NCBI RefSeq assembly: GCF_000149955.1
Contig: NC_030987.1
Location: forward strand, 3,689,138-3,753,137
From: Fusarium oxysporum f. sp. lycopersici 4287
Taxonomy: Eukaryota; Ascomycota; Sordariomycetes; Hypocreales; Nectriaceae
DNA: 64,000 bases
Direction: 5' to 3'
In this document: positions 1 through 11,099 of the stretch, one piece after another
Layout: every line of letters starts with the position of its first letter
How positions within the stretch are numbered: the first letter of the stretch is position 1
Program-made: the position numbers and the translations under genes
The notes under the pieces: generated by a model
What the model was told of the DNA's origin: nothing
What the model saw: only the letters and a program-made list of their open reading frames with translations
The model's database searches: none

Positions 1-588
1 AGCTCTGTCAATGCCGCAGAATGCCTCGCCAAGGCGGCCCAGCATGTACTGGCGCTTCTGTACGAATCGCCCACGTGTCCTACCACAACAATTCCGACGA
101 CACGATCTGTGACGGTGATCCTGCGTAGCATGTCAGGTGTAGCTTACACGACTGGCTCTGACCTGGACAGCGATCATAAGGAGATTCACTTCTCAGTCGA
201 GTATATTGCCAACATCCACCCCATATCTCGTCGTACAGAAGAAATCAACGGTGTGCTCACTCATGAGCTCGTTCACTGCCTTCAGTACAACGGCCATGGA
301 ACTTGTCCAGGCGGTCTGATTGAAGGCATGGCAGACTGGGTGCGACTTCACTGCCTTCTCAGTCCTCCTCACTGGAAACGCGACAGCAATGGAAAGTGGG
401 ACGCTGGCTATCAGCAAACGGCCTATTTCCTGGACTACTTGGAGGAGCGGTTTGGAAAGGGAACTATTCGCCGCCTGAATGAGAAGTTACGGATTCAGAG
501 ATATGAAGAGAAGCCGTTCTGGACCGAACTGGTTGGGCGGCCGGTTGAGCAACTTTGGGGCGATTACAAAGAGAAGCTTGAGTCGTAG
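1..588 (+). CDS. BSP-family metallopeptidase, 5' end outside window
   Basis: The frame is open from base 1 to the TAG at 586-588, so this is the C-terminal part (about 195 residues) of a longer protein whose start lies upstream. It carries HELVH at bases 262-276, the zinc-binding HExxH of metallopeptidases, followed about 15 residues later by GGLIEGMADWVRL, the pairing typical of the plant/bacterial/fungal 'basic secretory protein' peptidase family (PF04450). Two histidines and the glutamate would bind zinc and activate water. Family members are usually secreted or cytosolic and of unproven substrate. The in-frame GTG near base 109 is internal and not a start. No intron is visible in this part. 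Family assignment is from motif recognition; cellular location cannot be judged without the N-terminus. Confidence 0.85.
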   Translation, partial: SSVNAAECLAKAAQHVLALLYESPTCPTTTIPTTRSVTVILRSMSGVAYTTGSDLDSDHKEIHFSVEYIANIHPISRRTEEINGVLTHELVHCLQYNGHGTCPGGLIEGMADWVRLHCLLSPPHWKRDSNGKWDAGYQQTAYFLDYLEERFGKGTIRRLNEKLRIQRYEEKPFWTELVGRPVEQLWGDYKEKLES

Positions 589-905
589 TATATATACAGA
601 TACACATTGAATATAGGCGTCGACAATGATTCACGGATGCATATAAGGCGTTCACCTACGATAGCAAGCAGAGTTAGATAAGTCGATAGATTTTGTTAAA
701 GAAACGAGATTAGCCAGGTGCTAAGGATATAAGTTTGCTACCGCAACCTGAACTCCAACTCCAGACAAAAAGAAAACCCAAGAATTCAGACCCTAAACGT
801 CTGTATACGTCTGTTATATAACTCTCAAAACAAAATCTTGCTCCTACACTGGCTTTCCTACCTATATTCCGACTTGGTAATTTTACAACTCCCACACGAC
901 AGAGT
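589..905. other. Intergenic, convergent 3' regions
   Basis: Lies between the stop of the metallopeptidase (+) and the stop of the next gene (-). It should hold both 3' untranslated regions. No coding exon, repeat or RNA gene is visible. Confidence 0.5.
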
Positions 906-2018
906 TTATTGGTGCACAGGAATGTGGGCGTCGCTCTCGCTGATGACGCTGCCGACCTCAGACCAGCTAGCGGGTGTAGCCATGCCAGAGCTCTCGCTCA
1001 TGACATCGAAGTAGCGACCAGTCTCACCCTCGCGAGATGATTGCGCATCGTTAGCAATATCATCTCCGGAACCGACGAGAGATACAGAGTCGGTGGGTGT
1101 CGCCATGCCATCGTCGCTGATGATTTCAGGCTCGGACATGGGGGCGCTGGGGGTAACGGGAAGAGGAGAGTAAAACTCGGGGCTGGTGTTTTGCGCCCAG
1201 GCCTGAATTGAGGAATAAGCTTCGTCGCGGTCCTCTTGTCCGGCGGTCATGTACTCGTCGACACCGATTTCACGCTCAAGGGTGGCGGAAGAAGCTGTCT
1301 CAGAAAGGGCGGGGGTGGGGTCAGTGTCGATAAGAGCAGCGGGCTTCTCATCTCGGTCCTGGGTAGTGGCGCTGTAGATGTCGGAAATTTCGTCTTGGGC
1401 GGGAGAAAGATGGCGGCTTTGCTCAATATCGTCGTTCAGTTCGTCTTGATCAATGTTGTGTTCGTCGGCAAAAGGGTTGGTGTAGAGAGAAGAGAAGCCG
1501 CGAGAACCGTCGCCACGACGTCGCAGACCGTCATCCATTGCGCGGGTATCAGCTCCAGTGTTAAAGACATAAGCGCCTCGTTCAGCACCCTCATCCTGAC
1601 GAAGGAAGTCATCAAATGAAGAGCCTCGTCGTGACGAATCCATGGTCGCAGGGTTTTTCTCGTCACTTTCCTTGCCCTTTTGTTCCTTCTCTTGCTTCTC
1701 TAACATGACCGAGTTCCAATAAAGCAGCTCCTCACGTTGTCGTCGGCGAGTTTCTTCATCAGCGTCAACACCAGCTTCGGCACCAGCACCACGACGGGAC
1801 TCGAAGAAGCCATCGGCATCCTCAGGTCTATTAAACCTGGGCTCACGGTGGGGAGGTTCGATGCCTTCGCCCATAGAGTGGAGGGCGAAAGCTATCCTCC
1901 GGCGAACATCGTCGGCGTATCGTCGCACTTCTGGCGACTCGAGAATGGCAATAGTGGTGGCGATAGCGACCGAAACGGCGACTACGGCACCTGACGCCAG
2001 GACAACATGGTTAGGCAT
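906..2018 (-). CDS. Conserved-looking single-pass membrane protein, unknown function
   Basis: One uninterrupted frame of 370 residues from an ATG at 2018. Residues about 5-27 are a hydrophobic segment (VVLASGAVVAVSVAIATTIA) directly at the N-terminus, consistent with a signal anchor. The rest is acidic and rich in Ser, Asp, Glu and Arg, with RRR/RRRQREE clusters around residues 85-100, and it looks disordered. No enzyme motif is seen. Two similar GMATP motifs occur in the C-terminal part (DDGMATPTDS and SSGMATPASW), possible phosphorylation-type repeats. I do not recognise the family. The coding bias and length argue that the gene is real; a role in an organelle membrane would be guesswork. 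Confidence 0.7.
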   Translation of the reverse strand: MPNHVVLASGAVVAVSVAIATTIAILESPEVRRYADDVRRRIAFALHSMGEGIEPPHREPRFNRPEDADGFFESRRGAGAEAGVDADEETRRRQREELLYWNSVMLEKQEKEQKGKESDEKNPATMDSSRRGSSFDDFLRQDEGAERGAYVFNTGADTRAMDDGLRRRGDGSRGFSSLYTNPFADEHNIDQDELNDDIEQSRHLSPAQDEISDIYSATTQDRDEKPAALIDTDPTPALSETASSATLEREIGVDEYMTAGQEDRDEAYSSIQAWAQNTSPEFYSPLPVTPSAPMSEPEIISDDGMATPTDSVSLVGSGDDIANDAQSSREGETGRYFDVMSESSGMATPASWSEVGSVISESDAHIPVHQ

Positions 2019-4388
2019 TGTTTCTCAAGTCTGCAGAGAGACTGCAGATGTAGGAGAGAAAGAGAGGTGTGTGAATGGATGTGATGTGATGTTAAGTGGA
2101 GTGGAGTGGGAGCTGTCAAGCGAGCAAACAGAAAGAAGACAACAAATCTCCTCTTTTCACGAGACACAAAACACAAAATGCAAAAGAGAGCTTTCCAGAA
2201 ACTCGAGTGATAAAGTAAAAAGCAGAAACAACGAATAAATTGGAGGAAGTTGGAGGCAAATCAAGGGGAAGTTTGAGCTTGCGTAGGCCTCGTGCTGCTT
2301 CTGGCATCTGTATTTGCCACAGGCAGCCTCGGGGACTAGAACTGGCTGTGGCTCAGGCGACACTCTTTTGGCCTCAGCTCAGGCAGACACATGCGAGACG
2401 TGCACTATGATTCGCAAGCCTGGACGCGGGGTAATCAACATCCATGGGCTTGGCCTGAATGAGCAGTAAAGATGATGAATACAGAGATGATAATCAATGG
2501 AAGCGGAATTGGTGGACAAATCATGGGGATCATGGAGTGTGGCGCTGTGAATTGATTGATTTACATACCTGTAGCCACCAGAGGATGAGGCATCCTCTCT
2601 CAAAAAGCGACAGAAATAGTCGAGCACGTCGTACGTAAGTTAGTAGATTGCAGATCCAGCAGCTACACAAACAACGAGTGAGAGTGACAGTGGAATACAA
2701 AGAAAGGAGCTTGGGGTAGGCTCAGAAGAACAAGTAGAAGGGGTAGAAGAGAAGTCGGCGTAAGAGGCGGGATAGGGAGCATTTAAACAAACCTATTAAG
2801 TTCAGTATCAATCAATTGTGACAGCGAAGGCGACTACGACTACGACTCAGATTCGGACTTACTCGCACATTCTGTCCAGCTGGGAAGTGGAAGAAGTGGG
2901 CTGTGCTTATGATTCTTAGACTTTGACAGCCAAGTAACACCAAAGTATAACAATACAATTGTTTCAGCTAACAATTCTTTCTTCTGATTACATCTCTATA
3001 TATCATCAACTCTTCTTTATCTGGTCAGATCAGAATCAACATCAATTGCTCAATCGACGCTTGCGGATGGCGCGTGACGTGATGCGATGTGATGGGTGAT
3101 ATGCATTACAGCACCGACTAACAAGCGACCTACCATCACGCGCTTGGCTTGGCTGCACTCAAATGGAAGAAGAGAAGACTAGACATTTCGAGAAATCTTG
3201 CCTATTCTGTTCTACTGTTGACACACCAAAGTCAGTTCGCGATAAGCGTCAAAGAACAAGCCCTGAAACTCTGCTGCCTTTGAAACGTCATTGTATTCGT
3301 GGTTAGTGCTGGATGCAAAGTATAGTAAGACGAGCCTATTACGAGTACGTGAGATTGTCCGTCACTTATATGGACTCGTGGTAATTTGCTTGCGCGGCAC
3401 CGATTGTCGGGACTTATTGCCTGTTGCTCGAGTCAGCCTGGCTCCGTTAACAGAGCCGAGCATGGTTCATCGGTTTCGGTCTGTTAGCCAGGTACGATAT
3501 GACGACGCCTGGCGGGATCTTGTCGTACATGGCGTACGACTCTGGCTTTTCCCCTCAATCCTTCATTGAGCCAAAAATGTGCACGCCATTATAATGGCTA
3601 AGGGAGAAATAGCTCTAACTATGTAGGTAAGTGAGATGAGACAATAGTTTATATATCCGAAGCTACCGGTTCAAATACTTGGTCTCTGTTGAAGCTGACG
3701 GCCCGGCCGAGTCTTCCGATCCAATCTGACGGACGTCGCACCTCACGGGCTTCCGACCGACCTCGATCGCCTTCAGCCGCCGGAACCCAAAGCCACCGAC
3801 CTCCGACTCATCATCACTAGAGCCGCGTCTTGTCCGAAATCCGCTGTGGATAAGCACAACTCACTGATTCGGTCTATTGCTCCTGATCCCAGCGGCAAAA
3901 GAGGATCGATCCTGAGACGGTGGAGTAGTTTTGATCCATCCAGGTGAAAAGGCGAGACACCGAGCGAGATACGGGGTCGGGTCCCCGTTTCTTTTTGCAG
4001 TGACCGAGTGCGACTTGGAAAAACCTTGGCATTCGGGATCTTGCAGATGAACCTGACAATTTGAATGTCTGTTTGTCATTTGATTGCTCTCACTGGGTGA
4101 AATGCCTGGCTGCCCAGAGATGAGAATGTTCCATGTCTTGGTATGGAGATGCGACCAAGCTATACGTTCATGACCTTCACGTTCACCTTCAGCGATGCAC
4201 ATTGAATAGTAGAGTAACAGTAAAAAGATTGTTTGATTCATGGAGACGCCAAATGTCCCTGTATAACCGTCGCTAATGCCAGATGATTGTGGTATAATAA
4301 ACTCCCCCATTTTGATTGTTCGTTCTGGTCACCGTTGATCCTCTTTATGTTTTGAGGTATATCGAGGCGCCATTGTCCCATACACATT
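2019..4388. other. Long intergenic region
   Basis: About 2.4 kb between the start of the membrane protein gene and the end of the small gene at 4389, so it holds the promoter of the former and the 3' region of the latter. Only weak open frames are present. The minus-strand frame ending at 3663 (about 3663-3857) has a protein-like composition but no ATG and no convincing splice partner. I see no RNA gene or transposon. Confidence 0.4.
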
Positions 4389-4651
4389 CTAGTGGGAAGA
4401 CTTCTCAGTCTTGGTAGACTCGTTTGAGGAGACAGAGTCGGTAGAGTTCTGGCGAGAAGCCTTGGTGCGCTCGCTGAGGGATGGTTAGTACTTTGCTTGA
4501 GGCTGAAGTCAAAGCAAGAGGGTATAACATACTAGTGAGCGCGGTCCTGAAGGACACATTGGTAACGGGCATTGCCAGTCTTGAAGGTGAACTTGATGCC
4601 CTTGTTCTCACCGAAGTGGGAAGGGGTCTGGGGAGTGACGGAGTCAGACAT
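4389..4651 (-). CDS. Small two-exon gene, 67-residue protein
   Basis: Found by splicing by eye. Exon 1 runs 4651 to 4533 from the ATG at 4651; the intron 4474-4532 (59 nt) has a GTATGT donor, a TACTAACC branch site and a CTCAG acceptor; exon 2 runs 4473 to 4389 and ends in TAG. The joined protein starts MSDSVTPQTPSHFGENKGIK, continues with FTFKTGNARYQCVLQDRAH, and ends in a Ser/Thr/Lys-rich tail (STDSVSSNESTKTEKSSH). It has no signal peptide or membrane segment. The perfect splice signals and the frame kept across the join support a real gene, although each exon alone is easy to miss. I do not recognise a named family, and function is unknown. Confidence 0.8.
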
Positions 4652-6726
4652 TGTGATTATGGTGGTGGTTTTGGTTTTGTTTGTGTGTAAGTGAAGGAGA
4701 TGGACAGTGGAAAAGTGAGATAGAGGAGAGTAAGGGTAGGTTCAGAGAAAGAGGCCGAGGTGCCCTAATATACCTTTCGCGATTGAAGATACGTATCTCG
4801 TCATCTCCACGATGTGCCTTACCCGTTGATGCTGATGCTCCACGAAACTAAACAGAGTGAGCCATTTTCTTTCTTACAGTACTTCCCAGGACCAGGACCA
4901 AACAACAACACCCTCAGCTTTGCCCCACGATGTGAAGCCAACTAGAGGGTGCACACACCAACTTCTGACGATAACTAACTAGCGCACCCCTGTTTCCGTC
5001 TTCTCCGTGCATGCTCCAGAGAATGGGGGTCTCCAAGGCCCGTGTAACAGTAGCAGTTGATGATTCTGAAGTTATTGCCACTTCCATGTCTTGCACCGAG
5101 ACCGGCTCTTTTTTTACTCATCTCTAGTCACGTAATCTGATCCTGCAACTATTCCCGTCTTCAAATCCCGTAAAAGAACCACAATAAATTCCAGTGACCG
5201 GCTAAGACGGGAAAAAGAGAGACACCCTTCTAGAAAACCCAACTGCAGATTTCTAGGGTTTCCTATCCTGTCCATCGAACCAATCAACGACTCCGATTTC
5301 TCGCCTCACCCCAAGATTTCAGAAAAAAAGCCGCGGGATGACCTTGTCGATCGGAGCTCGCTCCAATGGGATAATTTACTCGCGCTTCAATTGGGCGCTT
5401 TGCTTTGCGGCAACGGATATCCTCGCACTCCGTGCTAACCGGGCCTCCCCCTGATTTACTTTTACTGCGCTCTTGACGACTTGTCCCCGAATAGGTAGTT
5501 GGCTATCATGAGAATTTTCTAGCCTTTTTTTTATGCTTTTTGTACGCGGAAAGATAAGGTTTTTGCGGCGCTATGTCAGATCGATTTGTCTAAACTGGAG
5601 GCTATTCCTGATATCGGCTTTACCGTTGGTAGGACGGGTTGAACAAGAGGCTCTGCCAAGATAATATGTCTCATATCTTTTGCAACAAGGCAAAGATAGC
5701 ATTACAAAAAAGACGGCGTTTGCTAATCAGTTAGTATGTACAGTTACGTATACTGTACACGATAGTTGTCACTTGACTGAAGATCAAGTATTCAAGGCTA
5801 CAATGGATCCTGTACCCCAGTCTATGAACGCCTCATTACCGGTACGCGGTTACGACTTACATCATTCCCAAGTTTCATGATACTTTGTTGTGACGTTGAG
5901 AGTAGTTCCCAACAACGCCAGTCGTGGAGGGCAGCGCTAATTCTTCAAATCCCCCGCACTCAACTCCACGATCCCCTCGAGGCTGATTGGGGTACAAGGG
6001 GCCCACAGTCTAGTTTGTCCTCACCGCATGTCACTAACAACATGGCAAAAGCTTGCTTGATGGAGTTCTGGCAGGTTTCATGGGTGAATTGGCGGTTGAT
6101 TTTAACTATGTGCGTCTGAGGGTAACCGCCTCTGCCGCTTGAGATTGTGCATCGCGGGGTGAAACGTAATAGCGTATGTTGTATATGAATTCTAGAACCA
6201 TGAATTGGGTCACGACGATGTAAGAAAACGATGCCAAGTATCACTTTGGATGTACGTTGACTTGATAGAGCTGGTATTATAGACGCAATTACCAGAAACC
6301 CGGCTGGCAAAGTGTCACGCATACACATGCATGGTATATTGTTGTCGCCCGCATATCTTTTTCTTCCTGCATTATTTCCTCTTCTCTCGTTGATCCCTCG
6401 TGGCTGGTTCTAGACTTTTGGAAATGGCTTATTGAATACCACCTTCAGCTCTTGATATGCCACACCGTAGCAATTAACCCATTGACTTGAACCTCAGTTG
6501 TCATTTCCGTTCAGCCGGGCTGACTGTAGCCAGTGAGACTCGCGATAATGGCCTGATGCTCTCAAAAATCGACCTGGAATATGCAGAACCACAACTGCAT
6601 GCACCAGCTCATTGGCCGTGTCTTGTCTGACATGCGACACGGGAAACAGTGGCGCCTGCTTCCAGGTTGCTGCATCAGGACCGATTTCGATACCGAGCAC
6701 AGAGTCAAAAAGACCAAGGCACGCGA
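4652..6726. other. Long intergenic region
   Basis: About 2.1 kb upstream of the small gene and downstream of the cyclin gene. It contains pyrimidine-rich and AT-rich patches and an imperfect palindrome at about 5735-5759 (GTACAGT, a short spacer, then ACTGTAC). No coding exon, tRNA or transposon is supported. Confidence 0.4.
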
Positions 6727-7706
6727 TCATCTGCTGTCCATCATATCCATGAGTTGTTGCTCTTCATCAACCTCGGCAGTATCATTCCCACATCCCACGC
6801 CCCTCCTTTGCAGCTCGATATCTATCGACTTTCGTGTAGGCATACCCACGTTTAGATCCGGCATATCTTCTTTGATCTTGCGAAGGTAGTTTTCCACGCT
6901 TCGCATTCCGACAACAAGGAACCCGAGCTCTTCTCGATCGACATCGAAAACCTCCCACCATTCACACTCTGGCATCTTCGCACCAACATCACGAGCCGCG
7001 TTGTATATAGCAGCTGTAGCTAGCGCATGGGGCTGGTGAGTAAGATACAGCATCTGAGGTGAGAGAAGAGCTGCATTCAGATACTGAATTGTGCGTAGAG
7101 AGATGATAGATTTAGGCTGCGCAAGAAAATCGAGCGTCTGAAGGTAAGTAACTGCAAGTGGATGAGGTAGCGAGACATGTGTGTCGAAAGAGAGGGTGTA
7201 AAGAATGCGAGCCTCAATGGCAAGGATGCGAGTCTGGAAGGCATGGTAGTCTGCTTCAGGTACATAGTACGACCTGGGGTCATTCTTTGGACTTTCTGGG
7301 GTCCGTAAGAACAATGAGCTCTCTGATAAGAGGTAGGCATAAACATTTGATATGTCGCGCGATGACCGGGGTTGAGGTCCCATCTTCGCGACTAGATAGA
7401 GAGCAGCAGCAGATGTGTCCTATGAGCACGGGTCAGTATGATCAGGTAGAATTGAGACATTTATTCGGGGTTTACTCTTACACTGAACTCATTGGCCATT
7501 GGAGAGTCGACAAGCCAATACCGCGCCAGAATGACGTTTGCCTGCGCAGTGACGGACTGAGGAAGCTCTAGGAGCTGACCAGCAGCTTGTGTCAGGCATT
7601 GTGAAGTGATAAAGATTGTATCTTGGAGATCCTTGGGCAAAGATGAGAATGAAGATTTGTGGTAGATCTGAGATGTTGTCGCAAGGGGGTTTAAAAGATG
7701 CGCCAT
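6727..7706 (-). CDS. Cyclin (transcriptional, K/T/L-like)
   Basis: Two exons: 7706-7482 and 7419-6727, with a 62-nt intron (GTAAGA donor, CATAG acceptor). I chose the ATG at 7706 (MAHLLNPLATTS), giving about 305 residues; an in-frame extension upstream to about 7862 looks less protein-like. The cyclin box spans the splice: VTAQANVILARYWLVDSPMA runs into NEFS and then DTSAAALYLVAKMGPQPRS, the helix pattern of cyclin-box fold 1 in C/K/T/L cyclins. The second half (LSFDTHVSLPHPLAVTYLQT) fits the second cyclin fold. Such cyclins activate CDKs that act on RNA polymerase II or on splicing. The exact subtype cannot be told from motifs alone. Confidence 0.85.
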
Positions 7707-8618
7707 GTTGGGTATATCAGATATCATAAGACAAACGCGATGGTGTTGATGATGGAAGGGTTGAAGTTTAGCAAGGCTGAGAAGCTCTAACTTGCTTGTG
7801 GGGACTTGGTTGAACAAATCAGCGGGCCTCTTACGTTGTGGAACAGCCAAAGATCCCTGCATTTACCACTCATGATAACCTCCATAATTCATCTTTTTGA
7901 GTTTATGTTGAAGAGCTTTGCTGGTGATTAAGACAGAGTTTCAACGACTGCATATAAGTCTGTTGCTTTCTCCTCCAATAGAGAGTCAGTCTGCTGTCTG
8001 TAGAAGAGCTGAATATGAGGATCTGAAGCCATCATGACTACGATTCTGAGTCTCATGAAGAAGCTTTGAGATAGGGAACGATGAGATATCCAAGTTTCAA
8101 ATGAATATTTCTACCATCTCACCATATGAATCTGTTTGAATTATACTCAATTTCTTGCTTAAAGGGCACAAAGCTACACCATTGTGTCGCTTGTGGCTCA
8201 TCTTAGGTGAAGGATAATAACAACCAGTAAAGCATGGAAGAGCTTTGCCATATAATATTCAGCCATTGCATCGCAGCGCTATATGCAAACAACTAGGCCG
8301 ATTTAGCAATCCTTTGGTCAGAGTATTCTATCATATAAAGCAATCTTGATCATATCATGATGCCTCATATTGATTGGGTGACTTACTCAGGCATAGGCAC
8401 TTCACGTGGGGAACCTGCATTTTGACAGGCTGCGGTACGTACCGAGCTGAGCTGAGCTTGAGCCGCTGTGGAGCTTCAGCAGGTTCCAAGTCAACAACAC
8501 ATCACCACCACCTAAAGACATCAAACGACGATATCGGAGTTCGGTTATAGTACAAAACACAACAAACTGGCCGCTTCTTCTCACTATACACCACTTCAAT
8601 AGTCCAGGCACTTTCACA
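7707..8618. other. Divergent intergenic region between cyclin and SEH1
   Basis: About 0.9 kb serving as the promoter for both the cyclin gene (-) and the SEH1 gene (+). It is AT-rich around 8100-8400. I see no additional gene. Confidence 0.5.
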
Positions 8619-10063
8619 ATGACCGCCTCAATCCCTCCATCACCCGGCGAGGAAACACCAGCCTTCGACCTCAACCTCCAACACGGCCATAAAGATCTCG
8701 TCCAAGCCGTCGCATTCAACACCTACGGCGATCGCTGCGCGACTGGCTCAGTAGATGGCAAGATCCGCGTATTTAACCGTCACAAGGATGGCACATGGCG
8801 CCTTTGCGATACATGGACTGCACATGGCGGCGAGATTATAGAGGTAACGCATCCCCCTTTTACTAATAAACCCTCTTGTCTCGTAGTGTTCTTTCCTCCT
8901 GTGCCATTCTATCGCACACGCGCGCTGACGTTATTCCCTCACTTTTGCAGATTCAATGGCTCCCTGCGACTGTTTACCCTAATTTGATCGCTTCCCTCGG
9001 TATTGAAGGGTGGTTCCGGTTATGGGCCGAGGATCCCTCTGCTGCGCCTGGTCGGCGATTTTGTACTGGACGAGCTGGTAATGGAAAGCCGGCGTTTGAT
9101 ACACGATCGAACAAAGCCCCCTACCGATCATTTTCAATGAAGCATAATGAGGAGACGAGGCATACATATCTTGCGCTCCTGGCGACGGACGGACGTTTAA
9201 CAGTTTACGAAAACGATCAGCCCGAGAACCTCTCAGAATATGCATCTATCGACGAATTCAGCGTCGCTCCAAAACCAAATCGAGGAGAAGAACTCGCCTT
9301 TCGTGTGCGCTTCGACCCTAACCCAGAACCATGTTATACAGCTCTGCGCGCGGGCGTACCCTCGGATTCCTTAGGTCTCGTGGTGGCTGCAATGGACACC
9401 GTCAAAGTATATCGATCGCGGGATATTGTTGCGACTTCTATTGGCGTTCAACAGACCCAGAAAGAATTCTATCTTGCTGTTGAATTAACGGGTCATCGGG
9501 GTCTGGTGCGGGATGTCGCATGGGCTGCGGGCAATATTAGAGGTTACGATGTTATTGCGACAGCATGCCAGGATGGCTATGCGCGCGTTTTCCGAATCGA
9601 GACGCCATACTCAGAAGACGATGGCAAGTCGTGGTCTGCAGCCGATCTCCTTCGGTCAGCACCACACATGTCAACGAGAGACTCGACACCACAAGCAAGA
9701 ACAAACGGAACTGCGACACCAACAGAAAAACAAGCTACCACGCCTCAGCTGCAACCATCACATAGTTACCATCAACATCAGCACCATACTTCCGGACTCA
9801 GCGCCAGTCTCGCAAAGTCAGGCTCTCATAATGATCGGCAATGGTCGGGGCAACCGGGCCAGGTTAAACACAATTTCCAAGAGATATCCAAGTTGGACAA
9901 CCATCGTACCCCTGTGTGGCGTGTGGGCTTCGATGACGACGGTCACATATTGGGCAGCACAGGTGATGATGGGCGCCTGTTGTGTTATCGTCAGACGCCA
10001 AATGGGGCATGGGCCAAGAGCTCTGAATTGGCAGTACAGAAAGCACGAATGGCCACTCCATGA
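8619..10063 (+). CDS. SEH1: Nucleoporin SEH1, WD40 repeat protein
   Basis: Two exons: 8619-8843 and 8951-10063, separated by a 107-nt intron (GTAACG donor, TTTTGCAG acceptor); the join reads ...GGEII-E-IQWLPATVYPNLIAS. The product is 445 residues. WD-type repeats are visible: HKDLVQAVAFNTYGDRCATG with DGKIRVF, later HRGLVRDVAWAAGNIRGYDV with DGYARVF, and near the end HRTPVWRVGFDDDGHILGST. This order and spacing match Seh1, a beta-propeller that completes its fold with Nup85 in the Y-complex of the nuclear pore and also works in the SEA/GATOR2 complex on the vacuole. Yeast and human proteins are about 350-360 residues; the extra length here is a low-complexity insert (about residues 314-358) rich in Thr, Gln and His between late blades. 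Confidence 0.9.
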
Positions 10064-11099
10064 AGTCACCGTTGACAGCTGCTAGACTCAGCTCGCAGTG
10101 TCAAGACAAACAACGTTACAGATATTCAGCCGATGTGCCTTGCCGAGGCAGCCCGCTAGCTTTCCATCTCTTGGAACATGTCCCCTGTCTGCGCTACATG
10201 CCATTCCACCAACGTCGAGTCCAGAAATGTGAGGATCTTGTCAGACGCAGCATTGCGTGGCCACAAAGGGCAAAAGACGCCGGTCGCACGCCAGCATTGG
10301 GCAGGATTATCTGAAAAGATGTGCCCCGAGGTCATTCGGATGAAGTCAGAGAACACCAGGCCCCTGGCTAGTCTTGTGGACAGTCCGCATCAAGCATACA
10401 TGTCGTGCAGCACGAACGATCTAGAGGACAACACGCTGAGCCAGTCGCAAACTGATTTGACAACTGATAGATACCTAAGCTCTGACATACAGCGAGCTAC
10501 TTCCTCAAGAATTTGAAAGAAATTATGAAAGTATTCAGGGGCTTAGCAAATGTTCTGATACGTGTGTTATATAGCCAGCATTTGTCATAATGCAGCTTTA
10601 GACTACATACCTTAGGTCACATTACATAGGTTCACTTAAATACTAAATGTCACATATAGCCAAGATAGAATTCACATAGTTGATTGGAGATTTGATATTA
10701 TTCAAAAAATTGTATTTCCGAGTAGTCATACTATCTGATGAAGAACCAAGTGGTGGTTGTGCAACTCGCTGATTTCATGTTTAACCATTCTCTTATGGTA
10801 TTGTCCAAAGCCGTCAAAAGCTAAGTAGTCTCAAAACACAAAGAAACCCCCCAACGCCATTCATGAGTCGAATTTATGATTTCGCGTTAAAAACGTGCTG
10901 TGCTTTTATCTCTTCCTCCAGGGATGGGTGTGGCGCCCGCCTACAGTCCATGTTTTGACATGTGATCTGTGGCTGACTGTATCCCCACACCCTTTCAACG
11001 ACATGTCTCTACTGACATGAAGATTTTCGTATCCTTCCACATTGCACATCGACCAATTATCCCTCCTCCTCTTCTCGTCGTTAGATAAGATTGTACCGC
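10064..11099. other. Intergenic, convergent 3' regions
   Basis: About 1 kb between the SEH1 stop and the OLE1 stop. A plus-strand open frame (10178-10516) has a CATCH-like cysteine/histidine start but no family resemblance, and I do not call it. The section 10500-10900 is AT-rich. Confidence 0.4.

Noticed and set aside
3663..4310. Minus-strand open frames with protein-like composition
   Set aside because: The downstream frame lacks an ATG and no donor/acceptor pair of normal length links it to the upstream frame.
10178..10516. 112-codon plus-strand frame after SEH1 with Cys/His near its start
   Set aside because: It lies in the probable 3' region, shows no family motif, and overlaps an equally long antisense frame.
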